From NCBI GenBank assembly GCA_902779305.1, contig CACZBD010000008.1, positions 1 through 64,000 on the forward strand: DNA of 64,000 nucleotides. Reading direction: 5' to 3'. Each line of letters begins with the position of its first letter. Position 1 is the first letter of the stretch. The stretch is from an uncultured Lachnospiraceae bacterium (lineage in GTDB: Bacteria > Bacillota > Clostridia > Lachnospirales > Lachnospiraceae). The notes below the pieces were generated by a model that was not told the origin of the DNA, did not search any database, and saw only the letters and a program-made list of their open reading frames with translations. A program made the translations under genes and the position numbers. Of the stretch, positions 9,641 through 18,799 are shown piece by piece.

Positions 9641-11317
9641 ATGGGTTATAAATCCGATATTGAGATCGCGCAGGAATGTAAGATGAAGAAGATCACCGAG
9701 ATCGCAAAGGTCGCCGGTGTTGATGAGAAGTATCTGGAACAATACGGGAATTATAAAGCAAAAGTGGATTATTCCCTGCTGAAGGATTATGCGGACAAAC
9801 CGGACGGCAAGCTGGTGCTCGTTACGGCGATCAATCCGACACCTGCGGGAGAGGGGAAGACTACGACGACCGTCGGCCTTGCGGACGGCATGAGAAAACT
9901 GGGCAAGAATTGTCTGGTGGCGCTTCGTGAGCCTTCTTTGGGACCTGTGTTCGGTGTTAAAGGCGGCGCTGCCGGCGGCGGATACGCGCAGGTTGTTCCG
10001 ATGGAAGACATCAATCTGCATTTTACGGGTGATTTTCATGCGATCGGCGCAGCCAACAATCTGCTTGCTGCTATGTTAGATAACCATATTCATCAGGGCA
10101 ATGCCTTAAAGATCGATCCGAAGAAGATCACCTGGCACAGAGCTGTCGACATGAATGACAGGGAACTGCGTAATATCGTGATCGGACTCGGCGGCAAAGG
10201 TGACGGGATCGTGCGTGAGGATTCTTATGATATCACGGTCGCGTCAGAGATCATGGCAGTGCTTTGCTTATCCAGCGATATCACGGATCTGAAAGCGCGC
10301 TGCGCAAGGATCATTGTCGGATATAATACAGACGGAAAGCCTGTCACCGCAGGGGATCTCAAGGCACAGGGCGCTATGGCGGCACTGTTAAAAGATGCGC
10401 TGAAGCCCAACCTCGTACAGACACTCGAAGGTACACCCGCATTTATTCATGGTGGTCCGTTTGCGAATATTGCGCACGGCTGCAATTCGGTTACGGCGAC
10501 CAGGATGGCCATGAAATTATCGGACTATACGATCACGGAAGCCGGATTCGGCGCAGATCTCGGGGCAGAGAAATTCCTCGATATCAAGTGCCGCATGGCA
10601 GGACTGACACCGTCCGCTGTTGTGATCGTTGCCACGGTCAGAGCGCTCAAGCATCACGGAGGCGTTGCCAAGGCAGATCTGAATGAAGAGAATCTTGATG
10701 CGCTGACAAAAGGTCTTCCGAACCTGCTGCAGCATGTGGATAACATCAAGAATGTTTATAAACTGCCCTGTGTGGTTGCGATCAATGCGTTTCCGACGGA
10801 TACCAAAGCGGAACTTGATCTTGTAGAAGCAAAATGCAGGGAGCTTGGCGTAAACGTTGCGCTTTCGGAAGTCTGGGCCAAAGGCGGAGAGGGCGGCATC
10901 AAACTGGCGGAAGAAGTTGTCAGACTCTGTGAAGAGAAGAATGAATTCACCTTCTCCTATACGGATGACATGAGCATTTACGAGAAGATGGAAGCGATCG
11001 CGAAGAAGATCTACCATGCGGACGGCATTCAGCTTGTCGGCAACGCAGTGAAACAGATCAAAGAACTGGAAGATCTCGGATTCTCCAAGCTTCCCGTCTG
11101 CATGGCCAAGACGCAATACAGTTTTTCGGATGATCCCTTAAAACTCGGTGCACCCCGTGATTACACCGTTCAGGTGCGTAACCTGAAAGTATCCGCAGGT
11201 GCCGGATTCATCGTTGCACTGACAGGCGACATCATGACCATGCCGGGACTTCCGAAGGTACCCGCGGCAGAGAAGATCGATGTGGACGAGAACGGCGTGA
11301 TCTCCGGATTGTTCTAA
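9641..11317 (+). CDS. fhs: Formate-tetrahydrofolate ligase
   Basis: ATP-dependent activation of formate onto tetrahydrofolate to give 10-formyl-THF, feeding purine synthesis, fMet-tRNA and other one-carbon reactions; in acetogens it is also part of the Wood-Ljungdahl methyl branch. The 558-residue length is normal. The nucleotide-binding loop [19 protein letters not shown] lies near residues 62-80, followed by the conserved [23 protein letters not shown] segment. AGGAGG is placed 10 bases before ATG. The formate/nitrite-family channel gene follows on the same strand, linking formate uptake or release to its assimilation. No ZTP or THF riboswitch was recognised upstream. Confidence 0.97.
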   Translation: MGYKSDIEIAQECKMKKITEIAKVAGVDEKYLEQYGNYKAKVDYSLLKDYADKPDGKLVLVTAINPTPAGEGKTTTTVGLADGMRKLGKNCLVALREPSLGPVFGVKGGAAGGGYAQVVPMEDINLHFTGDFHAIGAANNLLAAMLDNHIHQGNALKIDPKKITWHRAVDMNDRELRNIVIGLGGKGDGIVREDSYDITVASEIMAVLCLSSDITDLKARCARIIVGYNTDGKPVTAGDLKAQGAMAALLKDALKPNLVQTLEGTPAFIHGGPFANIAHGCNSVTATRMAMKLSDYTITEAGFGADLGAEKFLDIKCRMAGLTPSAVVIVATVRALKHHGGVAKADLNEENLDALTKGLPNLLQHVDNIKNVYKLPCVVAINAFPTDTKAELDLVEAKCRELGVNVALSEVWAKGGEGGIKLAEEVVRLCEEKNEFTFSYTDDMSIYEKMEAIAKKIYHADGIQLVGNAVKQIKELEDLGFSKLPVCMAKTQYSFSDDPLKLGAPRDYTVQVRNLKVSAGAGFIVALTGDIMTMPGLPKVPAAEKIDVDENGVISGLF

Positions 11318-11349
11318 TATATCGGGTATATCTCGTTTTAATATCTCGG

Positions 11350-11414
11350 AATCAGGTACATAACTTTTCCGAAGAGCGTTGAAAAGCGATGAGGAAAATG
11401 TTATGGACCTGAAT
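11350..11414 (+). repeat. Palindromic intergenic element, copy A
   Basis: TTTTCC (11365-11370) pairs with GGAAAA (11393-11398). A single bulged T (11399) follows, and about 12 further outer pairs join AATCAGGTACATAAC on the left with GTTATGGACCTGAAT on the right. The 22-base loop can close CGTT/AGCG around GAAA. Core and bulge recur at 61100-61160 and 61176-61237. It sits between fhs and the formate-channel gene and is not followed by a T tract, so it is not an ordinary terminator. Confidence 0.75.
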
Positions 11415-11452
11415 ATCCGGATCATCATCAAACATTCATTAGGGTAGCTGAT

Positions 11453-12073
11453 ATGAAATCTCTGAAAACATTTCTTTTGGCCGTTTTGGCAGGCTTATCC
11501 ATCAGCATCGGCGGGATCGTCTTTTTGTCCTGCGAATCCAAAGTTGCCGGTGCGATCTTCTTTACGATCGGACTCTTTACGGTCTGTACATTCGGGCTGA
11601 ATCTATTTACAGGCAAAGTCTGTTACGCACTCGATAACAAAGCATCCTATATTTTAGATCTCATTTTGATCTGGTGCGGAAATTTTACCGGCTGTATTTT
11701 AACCGGCCTTGCGATGCGTCTGACACGTGTCGCACCAACGCTTATCGAAACGGCGCAGGCCGTCTGCGATAAGAAACTGTCCGGCAGCCCGCTCAGTACC
11801 ATCATTTTGGGACTGTTCTGCAATATCTGTATCTATATCGCAGTCGACGGATATAAGAACAATCCGCATGAGATTGGAAAGTACTTAGCGCTTCTTTTCG
11901 GCGTTACCGTGTTCATCCTTTGCGGATTTGAACACTGTGTTGCCAATATGTTCTATTTTTCCATGGCAGGGATTTTTACGGGAAATATGATCGTATTTCT
12001 CCTGCTGAACACCTTGGGAAACATAATCGGCGGTCTTTTGATCCCGTGTATGTTTAAAATTATTAAAAAGTAA
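11453..12073 (+). CDS. Formate/nitrite transporter (FNT) family channel
   Basis: A 206-residue integral membrane protein with about six hydrophobic segments, shorter than the usual 250-280 of FocA/NirC. Family-type motifs include FGLNLFTGKVCYALDNK, LILIWCGNFTGCILTG and FEHCVANMFYFSMAGIFTGN; the last holds the FEHCVANM pattern typical of the FNT periplasmic half-helix. Its place just after fhs argues for formate as substrate, which is inference. The ribosome site is only moderate (TAGGG). The palindromic element at 11350 lies between the two genes. Confidence 0.85.
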   Translation: MKSLKTFLLAVLAGLSISIGGIVFLSCESKVAGAIFFTIGLFTVCTFGLNLFTGKVCYALDNKASYILDLILIWCGNFTGCILTGLAMRLTRVAPTLIETAQAVCDKKLSGSPLSTIILGLFCNICIYIAVDGYKNNPHEIGKYLALLFGVTVFILCGFEHCVANMFYFSMAGIFTGNMIVFLLLNTLGNIIGGLLIPCMFKIIKK

Positions 12074-12104
12074 CAATGTGGGGTTACAAAAAGGAGGTAG
12101 TAGT

Positions 12105-13496
12105 ATGACAGGTTTTCCATTAATCATCGTTTTTGTTCTGGCGATCGTTCTGATGATCGTTATGATCTCGAAGTTCAAGATCCATCCGTTTATTTCCATC
12201 ATGTGTATTTCGCTTTTACTGGGATTGATCGCAGGGATCCCGCTTGTTGATGTCACATTGGAAGACGGTTCCAAGCAGTCCGGCATTGCCACGGTCATCG
12301 GGCAGGGCTTTTCCGGAACCTTTACTTCGATCGGTATCGTCATCATTTTCGGCGCTTTGATCGGAAGTATTCTGGAACAGACCGGAGCAGCATTGAAGCT
12401 TGCCGACATGGTGATCAAACTTGTAGGTAAGAAACATCCGGTACTCGCAATGGAACTTATGGGCTGGGTCGTTTCCATCCCGGTTTTCTGCGATTCCGGT
12501 TTTGTTATCTTAAACCCGATCCGTAAAGCGCTTGTAAGCAGGACCGGAGCTTCTTCCGTTGCAATGTCCATTGGACTTGCTTCCGGTCTGTTCGCATCCC
12601 ATGTATTTATTCCGCCGACACCAGGACCGATCGCAGCAGCGAATACGCTCGGCATCGGCGATAATCTGTTACTGGTCATGGGACTTGGTGTTCTTTGCTC
12701 GATCCTGCCGCTTGCAGCTGCATATTTCTATGCGCTGATCATCGGGAAAAAGGTAAAAGCTGATGATGAGGCAGATGCTGCGGAGATCACAAAGAGTTAT
12801 GAAGAACTGGTTGCCGAATACGGAAAACTTCCGAACGGCTTCTCCGCACTTGCGCCGATCATCGTTCCGATCATCCTGATGGCACTTTCATCCATTTTCA
12901 CAATGGCCAAAGCGGAAGGTGCTTTCCCGGATATCATGAAATTCCTCGGAACACCGATCATCGCGCTTGCTGTCGGCGTGATCTTTGCTGCAGTACAGCT
13001 TTACGGTGCCGGAAAGATGAAAGATTTCTACAATATCTGCAATGATACCTTAAAGACGGTCGGCCCGATCCTGTTTGTTACGGCGGCCGGCGGTGTTCTC
13101 GGCAAGGTGATCGCTTCCACGGATATGGTTCCTTATATTTCCGATCATGCAGAGGTATTGTCCGCAATGGGTATTTTCTTCCCGTTCCTGCTGTCTGCGA
13201 TCTTGAAGTCGGCACAGGGTTCCTCGACCGTAGCGCTGACCACAACGGCAGGTATCGTGGCGCCGTTACTTCCGGTACTCGGGTTTACCACGCCTGTACA
13301 GGTTGCGCTTGTATGTATGGCGATCGGCGCCGGCGCAATGACCGTATCTCATGCGAATGATTCCTATTATTGGGTTGTTACGAACTTCGGTGCCATGACT
13401 CCGGAGCGCGGTTACAAGACCTGGACGGTCGGCACCCTGATCATGGGTATTGCAGCGATCATCGAGATCTTCCTGTTAAGTCTTTTCATGCACTAA
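12105..13496 (+). CDS. GntP family permease (probable glycerate/gluconate-type carrier)
   Basis: A 463-residue, multi-spanning permease of the GntP/GntT family. The start at 12105 (MTGFPLIIVF) is chosen for the AAGGAGG 8 bases upstream; an earlier in-frame start at 12078 has no such site. Family hallmarks are the N-terminal IHPFISIMCISLLLGLIAGIP, the central CDSGFVILNP and the C-terminal AMTVSHANDSYYWVVTNF. The adjacent glycerate 2-kinase gene, 23 bases downstream, suggests the substrate is glycerate or a related sugar acid. That substrate is inferred from context only. Confidence 0.88.
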   Translation: MTGFPLIIVFVLAIVLMIVMISKFKIHPFISIMCISLLLGLIAGIPLVDVTLEDGSKQSGIATVIGQGFSGTFTSIGIVIIFGALIGSILEQTGAALKLADMVIKLVGKKHPVLAMELMGWVVSIPVFCDSGFVILNPIRKALVSRTGASSVAMSIGLASGLFASHVFIPPTPGPIAAANTLGIGDNLLLVMGLGVLCSILPLAAAYFYALIIGKKVKADDEADAAEITKSYEELVAEYGKLPNGFSALAPIIVPIILMALSSIFTMAKAEGAFPDIMKFLGTPIIALAVGVIFAAVQLYGAGKMKDFYNICNDTLKTVGPILFVTAAGGVLGKVIASTDMVPYISDHAEVLSAMGIFFPFLLSAILKSAQGSSTVALTTTAGIVAPLLPVLGFTTPVQVALVCMAIGAGAMTVSHANDSYYWVVTNFGAMTPERGYKTWTVGTLIMGIAAIIEIFLLSLFMH

Positions 13497-13519
13497 CATT
13501 TACTAAGGGAGAATAAGAT

Positions 13520-14755
13520 ATGAACGAAGCTTTACGAAAAGACGCGGACAGGATCATTTCCGGATCCCTGCAGGCTGTTTTGCCGGATGAAGCAGTAAAA
13601 AGAGCCCTGCAGGACTTTAAGCCGGGAAGCGGTAAAGTGGTTCTGGTCGCCGCCGGAAAAGCAGCCTGGCAGATGGCTTCAACGGCTGCAAAAGTGCTCC
13701 CGCATCTTGATGATGGGATCGTGGTCACGAAATACGATCATGTAAAAGGCGAGATCCCGCATGTGGCCTGTTATGAAGCCGGACATCCGGTTCCGGATGA
13801 AAACAGCTTTGCAGCTACGGAAAAAGCCCTTGCACTTGTCGAAGGACTCGGTGAAAATGATACCGTGGTATTTCTGTTGTCGGGCGGTGGCAGCGCATTG
13901 TTTGAAAAGCCTCTGATTCCCGGAGAAGAGCTGCAGGATATCACCAAACAGTTACTGGCGTGCGGCGCGGATATCGTTGAAATGAACACGGTCAGGAAGC
14001 GTCTGAGCGGGGTCAAAGGCGGAAGATTTGCGCTTGCGGCTGCTCCCGCAAAAGTTTTCGGTATCGTTTTAAGCGATATCTTAGGCGATCCGCTCGATAT
14101 GATCGCAAGCGGTCCTGCTTATCCGGATGCCTCAACCTGTGAAGAAGCGTTGGAGATCGTTTCACGCTACGGATTGAAACTGTCCGATCAGGCTATGTCT
14201 TTGCTCCGCGAAGAAACGCCGAAGAAACTGGACAATGTTGAGACACAGATCACGGGATCTGTTCGGGAGCTTTGCAAAGCAGCGGAGAACGAATGCAGAA
14301 AACTTGGGTATGAACCCGTATTCCTGACGGACGAATTATGCTGCGAAGCAAGAGAGGCCGGGTCATTGCTTGCAAGTATTGCGAGAAGCCATGCCGGAAG
14401 CGGCAATAAACTTGCCTTTATCGCCGGCGGAGAGACTGTCGTTCACCTGAAAGGTACCGGTAAAGGCGGGAGAAATCAGGAACTGGCATTAGCTGCAGCT
14501 ATCGGCATCGACGGGTTGGACGGTGTAGCCGTATTTTCTCTCGGAAGCGACGGAACGGACGGACCGACGGATGCGGCAGGCGGTTATACCGACGGCACCA
14601 CGGTCAGCGATCTGAAGGCAAAAGGAATGCAGATCCGGTCGTATCTTGACAACAATGATGCCTACAATGCATTAAAAGCGGTTGATGGCCTGATCGTTAC
14701 CGGCGCTACGGGTACCAATGTGAATGATGTATCCGTTCTGCTGATCAACCGGTAA
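13520..14755 (+). CDS. Glycerate 2-kinase (MOFRL/GckA family)
   Basis: A 411-residue protein of the DUF4147-MOFRL type that phosphorylates glycerate to 2-phosphoglycerate, which enters lower glycolysis. Older annotations call this family hydroxypyruvate reductase (TtuD). Visible motifs are VLVAAGKAAWQMA near the N-terminus, FLLSGGGSALFEKP, and the C-terminal MOFRL segment GKGGRNQELALAAAIGIDG...LGSDGTDGPTDAAGG. It is coupled with the GntP permease and carries its own GGGAG site. Together they form a small uptake-and-phosphorylation unit. Confidence 0.87.
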   Translation: MNEALRKDADRIISGSLQAVLPDEAVKRALQDFKPGSGKVVLVAAGKAAWQMASTAAKVLPHLDDGIVVTKYDHVKGEIPHVACYEAGHPVPDENSFAATEKALALVEGLGENDTVVFLLSGGGSALFEKPLIPGEELQDITKQLLACGADIVEMNTVRKRLSGVKGGRFALAAAPAKVFGIVLSDILGDPLDMIASGPAYPDASTCEEALEIVSRYGLKLSDQAMSLLREETPKKLDNVETQITGSVRELCKAAENECRKLGYEPVFLTDELCCEAREAGSLLASIARSHAGSGNKLAFIAGGETVVHLKGTGKGGRNQELALAAAIGIDGLDGVAVFSLGSDGTDGPTDAAGGYTDGTTVSDLKAKGMQIRSYLDNNDAYNALKAVDGLIVTGATGTNVNDVSVLLINR

Positions 14756-14795
14756 AGACGGGCGAACGATAATCTTTTATAATTTCATAAAGTAT

Positions 14796-14824
14796 TTGAC
14801 ACGATAGGGCACTTCCTGTATAAT
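14796..14824 (+). promoter_or_regulatory. Promoter of the rplU ribosome cluster
   Basis: TTGACA (14796-14801), 17-base spacer, TATAAT (14819-14824): a consensus housekeeping promoter starting the long rplU-to-rsfS operon. Confidence 0.88.
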
Positions 14825-14903
14825 ATCTGCGTATGCCGCGTGGCGAGGTTATAAGTGACAAGGTCCACCGAAGCCAGCGAGAAATTGTAATAGGAGGTGC
14901 CCT
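14825..14903 (+). ncRNA. Putative ribosomal protein L21 leader (autoregulatory 5' UTR)
   Basis: The roughly 70-base untranslated stretch between the promoter and rplU contains GCCGCGTGGCGAGGTTATAA and GTCCACCGAAGCCAGCGAG, which can form nested stems (GTGG/CCAC, TGGC/GCCA). Its position and size fit the L21 leader known in Firmicutes. A covariance search with the L21 leader model would settle it. Confidence 0.55.
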
Positions 14904-15209
14904 ATGTACGCGATTATTGCAACAGGCGGGAAGCAGTATAAGGTTTCCGAAGGCGATATCATCAAAGTGGAAAAGCTTTCGGCAGAAGCCGGAGATACTG
15001 TGACATTTGATCAGGTTCTTGCTGTCAGTGATAAAAAGCTTCTGGTCGGTGAAGATGTAGCTTCTTCCACCGTTTCCGGTACGGTCGTAGAGAATGGCAA
15101 AGATAAGAAAGTCATTGTTTACAAGTACAAGAGAAAAAGCGGTTATCACAAAAAGAACGGTCATAGACAAGCATACACAAAGGTTAAGATTGAAAAAATC
15201 AACGCATAA
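14904..15209 (+). CDS. rplU: Ribosomal protein L21
   Basis: A 101-residue large-subunit protein that binds 23S rRNA and L20. It starts [18 protein letters not shown] and ends with the [23 protein letters not shown] pattern typical of L21. AGGAGG precedes the ATG. First gene of the rplU-prp-rpmA-obgE-yhbY-nadD-yqeK-rsfS cluster; a consensus promoter and probable leader RNA lie upstream. Confidence 0.97.
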   Translation: MYAIIATGGKQYKVSEGDIIKVEKLSAEAGDTVTFDQVLAVSDKKLLVGEDVASSTVSGTVVENGKDKKVIVYKYKRKSGYHKKNGHRQAYTKVKIEKINA

Positions 15210-15231
15210 ATATGTTTGTTAGGTGACAGTC

Positions 15232-15558
15232 ATGATTACTGCAAAGGTTCTGAAAGATCATAAAGGGATCATTCAAGGCTTCAGTGTGCAGGGACATGCG
15301 TTGTTTGACCGCAAAGGAAAAGATATCGTTTGTTCTGCGGTGTCCATCCTTACCATCAATACGGTCAATGCACTTGAAGAATTCACAAAGGCAAGATTTT
15401 CACTGGAACAGGAAGACGGAATCTCGCTGTTTTTCAAGGATGATCCCGATGAAAAAGCACAGCTATTGATAAATACCTATCTTTTGGGACTGCAGGGAAT
15501 CGAAAAAGAGTACGGAGATTATTTCAGATTATCAGTCGAGGAGGTGTGGAAATGTTAA
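15232..15558 (+). CDS. prp: Ribosomal-processing cysteine protease Prp
   Basis: Removes the N-terminal extension of L27, required for ribosome assembly in Firmicutes. The start is set at ATG 15232, with AGGTG 6 bases upstream, rather than the in-frame GTG at 15223; this gives a 108-residue protein. The catalytic pair is then His22 (QGHALF) and Cys34 (DIVCSAVS), the same numbering I recall for the S. aureus enzyme. The stop codon overlaps the rpmA start by 7 bases, so enzyme and substrate are translationally coupled. Confidence 0.93.
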   Translation: MITAKVLKDHKGIIQGFSVQGHALFDRKGKDIVCSAVSILTINTVNALEEFTKARFSLEQEDGISLFFKDDPDEKAQLLINTYLLGLQGIEKEYGDYFRLSVEEVWKC

Positions 15559-15836
15559 GATATGACCTTCAGTTATTTGCTCATAAAAAAGGTGTAGGCT
15601 CTACCAAGAACGGCAGAGACTCCGAAGCCAAGAGACTTGGCGCAAAAAGAGCTGACGGACAGTTTGTAAAGGCCGGAAACATCCTTTACAGACAGCGCGG
15701 GACCAAGATCCATCCGGGCGTCAATGTCGGCAAAGGCGGAGATGATACACTGTTTGCTCTTGTTGACGGTGTTGTACGCTTTGAAAGAAAAGGAAAAGAC
15801 CGTAAACAGGCTTCCGTATATCCGGTTGAGCAGTAA
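15552..15836 (+). CDS. rpmA: Ribosomal protein L27 with Prp-cleavable N-terminal extension
   Basis: A 94-residue protein. It begins [10 protein letters not shown] followed by [14 protein letters not shown], the classic Firmicutes L27 leader; cleavage is expected after the A at position 10, exposing the N-terminus that reaches the peptidyl-transferase centre. The start at ATG 15552 (GAGG upstream) is preferred to the GTG six bases earlier. The gene overlaps the end of prp, its processing protease. Confidence 0.96.
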   Translation: MLRYDLQLFAHKKGVGSTKNGRDSEAKRLGAKRADGQFVKAGNILYRQRGTKIHPGVNVGKGGDDTLFALVDGVVRFERKGKDRKQASVYPVEQ

Positions 15837-15861
15837 GAAGAAACGGTAGATGTAAATGAGC

Positions 15862-15902
15862 GTGCAAGACTCGGTATTTGAGTCTTGCACATTTCTATTT
15901 TG
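15862..15902 (+). terminator. Terminator/attenuator between rpmA and obgE
   Basis: GTGCAAGACTC (15862-15872) and GAGTCTTGCAC (15880-15890) form a perfect 11-bp stem with a 7-base loop, followed by a T-rich stretch (ATTTCTATTTT). It may partly terminate the ribosomal protein message while letting some transcription continue into obgE. Confidence 0.75.
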
Positions 15903-15911
15903 AGGAAAAAT

Positions 15912-17219
15912 ATGTTTGCAGACAGAGCAAAAATCTATGTGCGCAGCGGAAAAGGCGGCGACGGACATGTTTCTTTCAGAAGAGAGAAATATGTGGCAAG
16001 CGGCGGTCCTGACGGCGGAGACGGCGGTAACGGCGGAGATGTGATCTTCGAGATCGATGAAGGCATGAATACGCTGACCAATTTCCGCCATATTCGCAAA
16101 TATTGTGCCGGAGACGGTGAAAACGGCGGCAAACGCAACTGCAGAGGAAAAAGCGGTGAAGACATCGTGATCAAAGTCCCCGCCGGAACCGTCTTAAAGG
16201 AAGCGGAATCCGGAAAAGTCATCCTGGATATGTCAGGGGATAACAAACGCGTGGTTCTGTTAAAGGGCGGCAAAGGCGGAAACGGAAACCAGCATTATGC
16301 CACTTCAACGATGCAGGCCCCCAAATATGCGCAGCCCGGACAGAGCGCACAGGAACTGAATATCGCCATGGAATTGAAAGTGATCGCGGATGTCGGTCTG
16401 ATCGGTTTTCCGAATGTCGGGAAATCCACCTTTCTTTCCAAAGTCAGCAATGCGCGTCCGGAGATCGCAAATTATCATTTTACGACATTAAGTCCGCATT
16501 TGGGAGTTGTTGATCTGAATGATGCAAACAGTTTTGTGATGGCTGACATTCCGGGGCTCATCGAAGGGGCCAGCGAAGGGGCAGGCCTGGGACATGACTT
16601 CTTAAGACATATTGAGAGGACCAGACTGCTGCTTCATATTGTTGATGCGGCTTCCACCGAGGGCAGAGATCCCGTTGAAGATATTTATACGATCCAGAAA
16701 GAACTGGCCGGCTATAATGCTGACCTTGCGAAAAGACCGCAGATCCTTGCGCTGAATAAAACAGACATGATCCTTAAGGATGACGGATCCGGTGAAGACA
16801 AAAGGGACCCGGTTCAGCGGATCCGGGATGAATTCGAACCGAAAGGATATGAGGTTTTTCCGATCTGCGCGCTGACCGGCGACGGGATCAGGGAACTGCT
16901 GTATCATATTTCCGATGTCCTTGGTACACTTCCCAAAGAACCGGTCGTATTTGAGAGCGAATATCAGATTGACAGGAAAGAACTTGATTCCAAGGATCCA
17001 TACACTGTAATATATGATCAGGCGAATGACCAATACGTGATCGAGGGACCGCGTATCGAGAAAATGCTCGGGTATACGAATCTGGATTCCGAAAAGGGAT
17101 TTCTGTTCTTCCAGGACTTTCTTAAAGATACCGGGATCCTTGACGAACTCGAAGCACTCGGCATCAAAGAAGGCGACACTGTCCGCATGTACGGGCATGA
17201 ATTTGACTATTACAAATAA
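15912..17219 (+). CDS. obgE: GTPase Obg (ribosome assembly)
   Basis: Binds the 50S subunit late in assembly and links GTP and ppGpp levels to growth. The 435-residue protein has the glycine-rich Obg domain (about residues 1-158, with VRSGKGGDGHVSFRREK and DGGDGGNGGDV), the G domain (GFPNVGKSTFL, DIPGLIEGA, NKTD) and a C-terminal OCT domain of about 70 residues. The start at 15912 (MFADRAKIYV) has TGAGG upstream and fits the family; a start at 15885 would fall inside the preceding hairpin. Confidence 0.96.
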   Translation: MFADRAKIYVRSGKGGDGHVSFRREKYVASGGPDGGDGGNGGDVIFEIDEGMNTLTNFRHIRKYCAGDGENGGKRNCRGKSGEDIVIKVPAGTVLKEAESGKVILDMSGDNKRVVLLKGGKGGNGNQHYATSTMQAPKYAQPGQSAQELNIAMELKVIADVGLIGFPNVGKSTFLSKVSNARPEIANYHFTTLSPHLGVVDLNDANSFVMADIPGLIEGASEGAGLGHDFLRHIERTRLLLHIVDAASTEGRDPVEDIYTIQKELAGYNADLAKRPQILALNKTDMILKDDGSGEDKRDPVQRIRDEFEPKGYEVFPICALTGDGIRELLYHISDVLGTLPKEPVVFESEYQIDRKELDSKDPYTVIYDQANDQYVIEGPRIEKMLGYTNLDSEKGFLFFQDFLKDTGILDELEALGIKEGDTVRMYGHEFDYYK

Positions 17220-17231
17220 CAGAGGATATTT

Positions 17232-17525
17232 ATGACGACAAAACAACGGGCGTTTTTAAAAAGTCTGGCTTCAACGATGGATGTGATCGTACATATCGGA
17301 AAAGAATCCTTGACACCGCAGGTCGTTGCTTCTGTTGACGAGGCATTGACCGCAAGGGAGCTGATCAAAGTCGGTGTATTAAAGAACTGCGCGGATGATC
17401 CGAAAACGCTTGCGCAGATCATTTCCGAGCGCACGCATTCCGATGTCGTTCAGGTGATCGGCAAGAAGATCGTACTTTATAAACCCGATAAGAAGAATCC
17501 AAAGATCAAACTGCCTTTGGCATAG
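17232..17525 (+). CDS. yhbY: YhbY family (CRM domain) RNA-binding protein
   Basis: A 97-residue single CRM-domain protein associated with pre-50S subunits. The sequence LTTKQRAFLKSLA-like start, HIGKESLTPQVVASVDEAL and the GKKIVLYK strand are characteristic. It sits 12 bases after obgE and 22 bases before nadD, in the usual Firmicutes order. Confidence 0.92.
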   Translation: MTTKQRAFLKSLASTMDVIVHIGKESLTPQVVASVDEALTARELIKVGVLKNCADDPKTLAQIISERTHSDVVQVIGKKIVLYKPDKKNPKIKLPLA

Positions 17526-17547
17526 ACAATTGTGTAACGGAGAGATT

Positions 17548-18177
17548 ATGAAGATCGGCATTCTTGGCGGAACATTTAATCCGATCCATACAGGACATCT
17601 GATATTGGCGGAAAATGCCTATGAATTCATGGGCTTGGATCAGGTGTTATTTATTCCAAGCGGTGTCTCTTATCTTAAGGATATGAACGAGATCCTGCCG
17701 GCTCATCATCGTCTGAAGCTGGTTGAGCTTGCGATCGCGTCCAATCCTCATTTTGCGCTTTCCACCATCGAAACGGATCGTAAGGGGAATTCTTATACTT
17801 ACGAGACTTTAAAGGAACTGAAAGCACAAAATCCGGACGCAGAACTTTATTTTATCTGCGGCGCGGATGTGATGATGAGTATCCACACATGGAAAGAACC
17901 CGCAACGATCTTAAAATATGCTTCTTTGGTCGTTGCACCTAGGAATGATACGGATCCGGATCTGATGAACAGGCAGAAAGAAGCGTTAGCCGGTGATTTT
18001 CAGGCAAAGGTATATATTCTGAATACCGCCGAACTTGACATTTCTTCGTCCATGATCCGGGACAGACTCATTCATAAAAAAAGCGTGCGTTATTATCTTC
18101 CGGACCCGGTGATCGCCTATATTCAAGAACATAAGTTATATGAATCAGAGACGGTGTCTGAAAAAGAACAGGAGTAA
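17548..18177 (+). CDS. nadD: Nicotinate-nucleotide adenylyltransferase
   Basis: Transfers AMP from ATP to nicotinate mononucleotide in NAD synthesis. The 209-residue protein starts MKIGILGGTFNPIHTGHL, containing the nucleotidyltransferase GxFxPxHxGH motif, and ends with the ISSSMIRDRLI segment. ATG 17548 is preferred over an upstream TTG at 17530 because of GGAGAG spacing. Four bases separate it from yqeK. Confidence 0.95.
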   Translation: MKIGILGGTFNPIHTGHLILAENAYEFMGLDQVLFIPSGVSYLKDMNEILPAHHRLKLVELAIASNPHFALSTIETDRKGNSYTYETLKELKAQNPDAELYFICGADVMMSIHTWKEPATILKYASLVVAPRNDTDPDLMNRQKEALAGDFQAKVYILNTAELDISSSMIRDRLIHKKSVRYYLPDPVIAYIQEHKLYESETVSEKEQE

Positions 18178-18181
18178 TGAA

Positions 18182-18799
18182 ATGATCGGGATCAAAAAGA
18201 AAAACGTGGAATATGACCTTGAAAAGCTGAAAAAGCAAATGAAACGGAAACTCTCGGACTACCGTTACCGGCATACGATCGGTGTGGCTTATACTGCGTC
18301 AGCTCTGGCCATGCGGTACGGGGTCGATCTGAATCATGCGATGACGGCCGGTCTGTTGCATGACTGCGCAAAATATATTGCAGATGATGAGCTGATCAAA
18401 GATTGTGAAAAATATAAGATCGAAGTTACGGATATTGAGAAAATGAATCCGGCTTTGCTGCATGCGAAGGTTGGCTGTTATCTTGCTTCAAAAAAATATC
18501 ATGTGAAAGACAAGGACATCTTAAGCGCGATCCGCCATCATACCACCGGCTATCCGGATATGCCCATCTTAGACAAGATCCTGTTTGTGGCTGATTATAT
18601 CGAACCGCACAGGCAGTCCCTCACCAAACTGAATGTGATCCGCAAGGAAGCATTTATTGACCTCGACAAAACAGTTGTTATGATATTAAAGGCAACATTA
18701 CAGCACCTGAAAAACAAGCAGGCTGTGATCGATCAGACAACGCAGAAGACCTATGAGTTTTATGCGGCAAAACTTAAAGAAAAAGGAAACGATAAATGA
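18182..18799 (+). CDS. yqeK: YqeK family HD-domain hydrolase (probable Ap4A hydrolase)
   Basis: A 205-residue HD-superfamily phosphohydrolase; characterised relatives cleave diadenosine tetraphosphate symmetrically. Metal ligands are seen in YRHTIGVAYTA, LLHDCAKYI (HD) and AIRHHTTG...KILFVADYIEPHR. The start at ATG 18182, with CAGGAG 7 bases upstream, replaces a poorer start at 18140 inside nadD. Its stop overlaps the rsfS start (ATGA). Confidence 0.9.
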   Translation: MIGIKKKNVEYDLEKLKKQMKRKLSDYRYRHTIGVAYTASALAMRYGVDLNHAMTAGLLHDCAKYIADDELIKDCEKYKIEVTDIEKMNPALLHAKVGCYLASKKYHVKDKDILSAIRHHTTGYPDMPILDKILFVADYIEPHRQSLTKLNVIRKEAFIDLDKTVVMILKATLQHLKNKQAVIDQTTQKTYEFYAAKLKEKGNDK

